64,000 nucleotides of DNA from Spongiihabitans sp965206355 (GTDB lineage: Bacteria; Pseudomonadota; Gammaproteobacteria; Arenicellales; Poriferihabitantaceae): contig OZ242212.1 in the NCBI GenBank assembly GCA_965206355.1, positions 248,001-312,000 on the forward strand, in the 5' to 3' direction. The translations under genes and the position numbers were made by a program. Below the pieces are notes generated by a model. It saw only the letters and a list, made by a program, of their open reading frames with translations, did no database searches and was not told the DNA's origin. Shown here piece by piece: positions 62,739 to 64,000 of the stretch (position 1 is the first letter of the stretch; every line of letters starts with the position of its first letter).

Positions 62739-64000
62739 TTAATTTTCAATGCGCAACGCTTCCAGATCCCGAAAGTGCTCCAACGCTTCCGGGTTTGCCA
62801 ATGCGTCAGTATTCTCCACTTCCTCGCCGTGCACAATACTGCGCACTACCAATTCTACGATTTTTCCATTCAGGGTTCTCGGAATATCCGCAACTGCAAT
62901 AATTTTTTCTGGAACATGGCGACGGGTTGTATTATCTTGAATAATTTGACGAATTTTCGCTTTCAATGTATCGGTCAATTTGACATCATCCCGCAACAGC
63001 ACAAACAGCACGACTCGGACATCATCTTGCCATTGTTGCGTGATGCACAAACTTTCTATCACTTCATCTATTTTCTCGACCTGACGATAAATTTCTGCCG
63101 TTCCTATTCGAATCCCGCCGGGGTTCAATACCGCATCGGAGCGACCATAAATGATGACCCCATCGCGTGCGCTAATTTCCGCATAATCTCCTTGCGCCCA
63201 AACATCATCAAAACGCGTGAAATAGGCTTCATGGAAGCGTTGATTATCTGGCTCATTCCAAAACCCCAACGGCATACTCGGAAAGGGTTTCGTACATACC
63301 AACTCCCCGCGCTTGCCGCGCACCGGTTTGCCCGCTTGATACACCTCCACAGCCATCCCCAATCCTCGGGATTGAATTTCACCACGATAGACCGCTCGCA
63401 ACGGACATCCAAGCACAAAACAAGAAACGATGTCCGTCCCCCCGGATATTGAAGATAGCATGACATCTGACTTAACATGCTGATAAATATAGTCAAAACT
63501 TTCCGGCAGCAACGGCGACCCGGTCGAGAGAATCGCGCGTAGTGTTGACAGCTTTGATCTTGTTTTTGGTTTGACATTGGCCTTTGCACAGGCAGCAATA
63601 AAACGCGCACTGGTACCGAAAACCGTTATCCCTAATTCATCAACCCAATCCCACATACTATTTTCATCAGGATAAAACGGTGAGCCATCGTAAAGCACTA
63701 TACTGCAACCGCTGGCAAGTCCGCTGACCAGCCAATTCCACATCATCCAACCACAGCTAGTAAAGTAAAATAAACTGTCATCACGTTTTATATCGGTATG
63801 CAGACGATGTTCTTTCAGGTGTTGCAATAACACCCCTCCAGCAGAGTGAACAATACATTTCGGCTTGCCGGTAGTGCCCGATGAATACAATATGTACAGG
63901 GGATGATCAAACGGTAACTGGACAAAATCAATTTCACTCTGTTCGGTTTCAAAATCCTCATACCACATCACATCGCGAATTTTGCTGATATCGGCTAATC
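62739..64000 (-). CDS. Acetoacetyl-CoA synthetase, C-terminal part (runs off the right edge)
   Basis: About 420 residues are visible. The AMP-binding signature LYSSGTTGKPKCIVHSAGGVL lies near the start of the visible part, with FYFTSCGWMMWNWLVSGLA, then SISGGTDIVSCF, WAQGDYAE, GRSDAVLNPGGIRIGTAEIY and the catalytic lysine in RTLNGKIVE. The sequence is that of acetoacetyl-CoA synthetase, which makes acetoacetyl-CoA from acetoacetate, ATP and CoA. The N-terminus is outside the window; the frame is open to base 64000. It lies 75 bp upstream of the broken CoA-transferase gene. Confidence 0.93.
   Translation of the reverse strand, partial: LADISKIRDVMWYEDFETEQSEIDFVQLPFDHPLYILYSSGTTGKPKCIVHSAGGVLLQHLKEHRLHTDIKRDDSLFYFTSCGWMMWNWLVSGLASGCSIVLYDGSPFYPDENSMWDWVDELGITVFGTSARFIAACAKANVKPKTRSKLSTLRAILSTGSPLLPESFDYIYQHVKSDVMLSSISGGTDIVSCFVLGCPLRAVYRGEIQSRGLGMAVEVYQAGKPVRGKRGELVCTKPFPSMPLGFWNEPDNQRFHEAYFTRFDDVWAQGDYAEISARDGVIIYGRSDAVLNPGGIRIGTAEIYRQVEKIDEVIESLCITQQWQDDVRVVLFVLLRDDVKLTDTLKAKIRQIIQDNTTRRHVPEKIIAVADIPRTLNGKIVELVVRSIVHGEEVENTDALANPEALEHFRDLEALRIEN

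Noticed and set aside
62592..63452. 286-codon open frame on the plus strand
   Set aside because: It is antisense to acetoacetyl-CoA synthetase, which has clear motifs; the plus frame is rich in His, Arg and Thr runs and has no family.
1..64000. tRNA, rRNA and CRISPR arrays
   Set aside because: I looked through the intergenic gaps and saw no cloverleaf-like sequence, no rRNA and no regularly spaced direct repeats; the repeated units found are MITEs far apart.

Overview
The window looks like a chromosome segment of a gammaproteobacterium. zipA beside smc, the complete mlaFEDCB operon with ibaG and a CGFS glutaredoxin, xseB-ispA-dxs, rpmH-rnpA-yidD-yidC-mnmE, grpE-dnaK-dnaJ, ypjD divergent from ffh, and ilvB-ilvH-ilvC all fit that class. 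I cannot name the species from the sequence alone.

Layout, left to right. 1-3717: zipA start and smc. 4439-6739: an A+T-rich two-gene restriction-modification cassette (CfrBI-like nuclease plus a HEAT-repeat/N4-cytosine-type methylase). 6799-10610: grxD, ibaG and mlaB-F. 10790-19858: an eleven-gene operon read leftwards that joins an ABC importer (TorT-like binding protein, double ATPase, permease) to a split biotin-dependent, urea-carboxylase-like enzyme (biotin carboxylase, biotin carrier, KipI and KipA homologues), a LamB/YcsF protein, BioY, a cupin and an unknown 68-residue protein. Its first gene has a run of 14 C in its 5' coding part. 20265-25811: isoprenoid genes and parE. 26338-34840: redox, NAD-salvage and lipid A flippase genes, a three-gene cluster of exported CxxxC proteins ending in an SCO homologue, and an orphan TupA-like binding protein. 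35509-52888: housekeeping core. 53089-56306: four glycosyltransferases, three of them strongly A+T-rich, likely acting on surface polysaccharide. 56389-64000: an S49 peptidase, a heavily broken CoA-transferase gene and the end of acetoacetyl-CoA synthetase.

Two kinds of mobile DNA stand out. Seven copies of a 139-162 bp non-autonomous element (terminal repeats GAGACCTTTGCACG) are scattered through the window; six are flanked by perfect 5-bp direct repeats. A 3,795-bp transposon of the IS1595 family (58762-62556) has perfect 28-bp terminal inverted repeats and an 8-bp target duplication. It carries a transposase, a tiny 43-residue gene and, as cargo, an 863-residue single-chain nuclease-methyltransferase-specificity protein. 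This transposon and one small element both sit inside the same CoA-transferase gene; removing them rebuilds the reading frame exactly, apart from one extra frameshift.

The best candidates for under-described biology are the transposon-borne restriction-modification protein, the transporter/split-carboxylase operon with its possible phase-variation tract, the small-element family, and the CxxxC protein trio.
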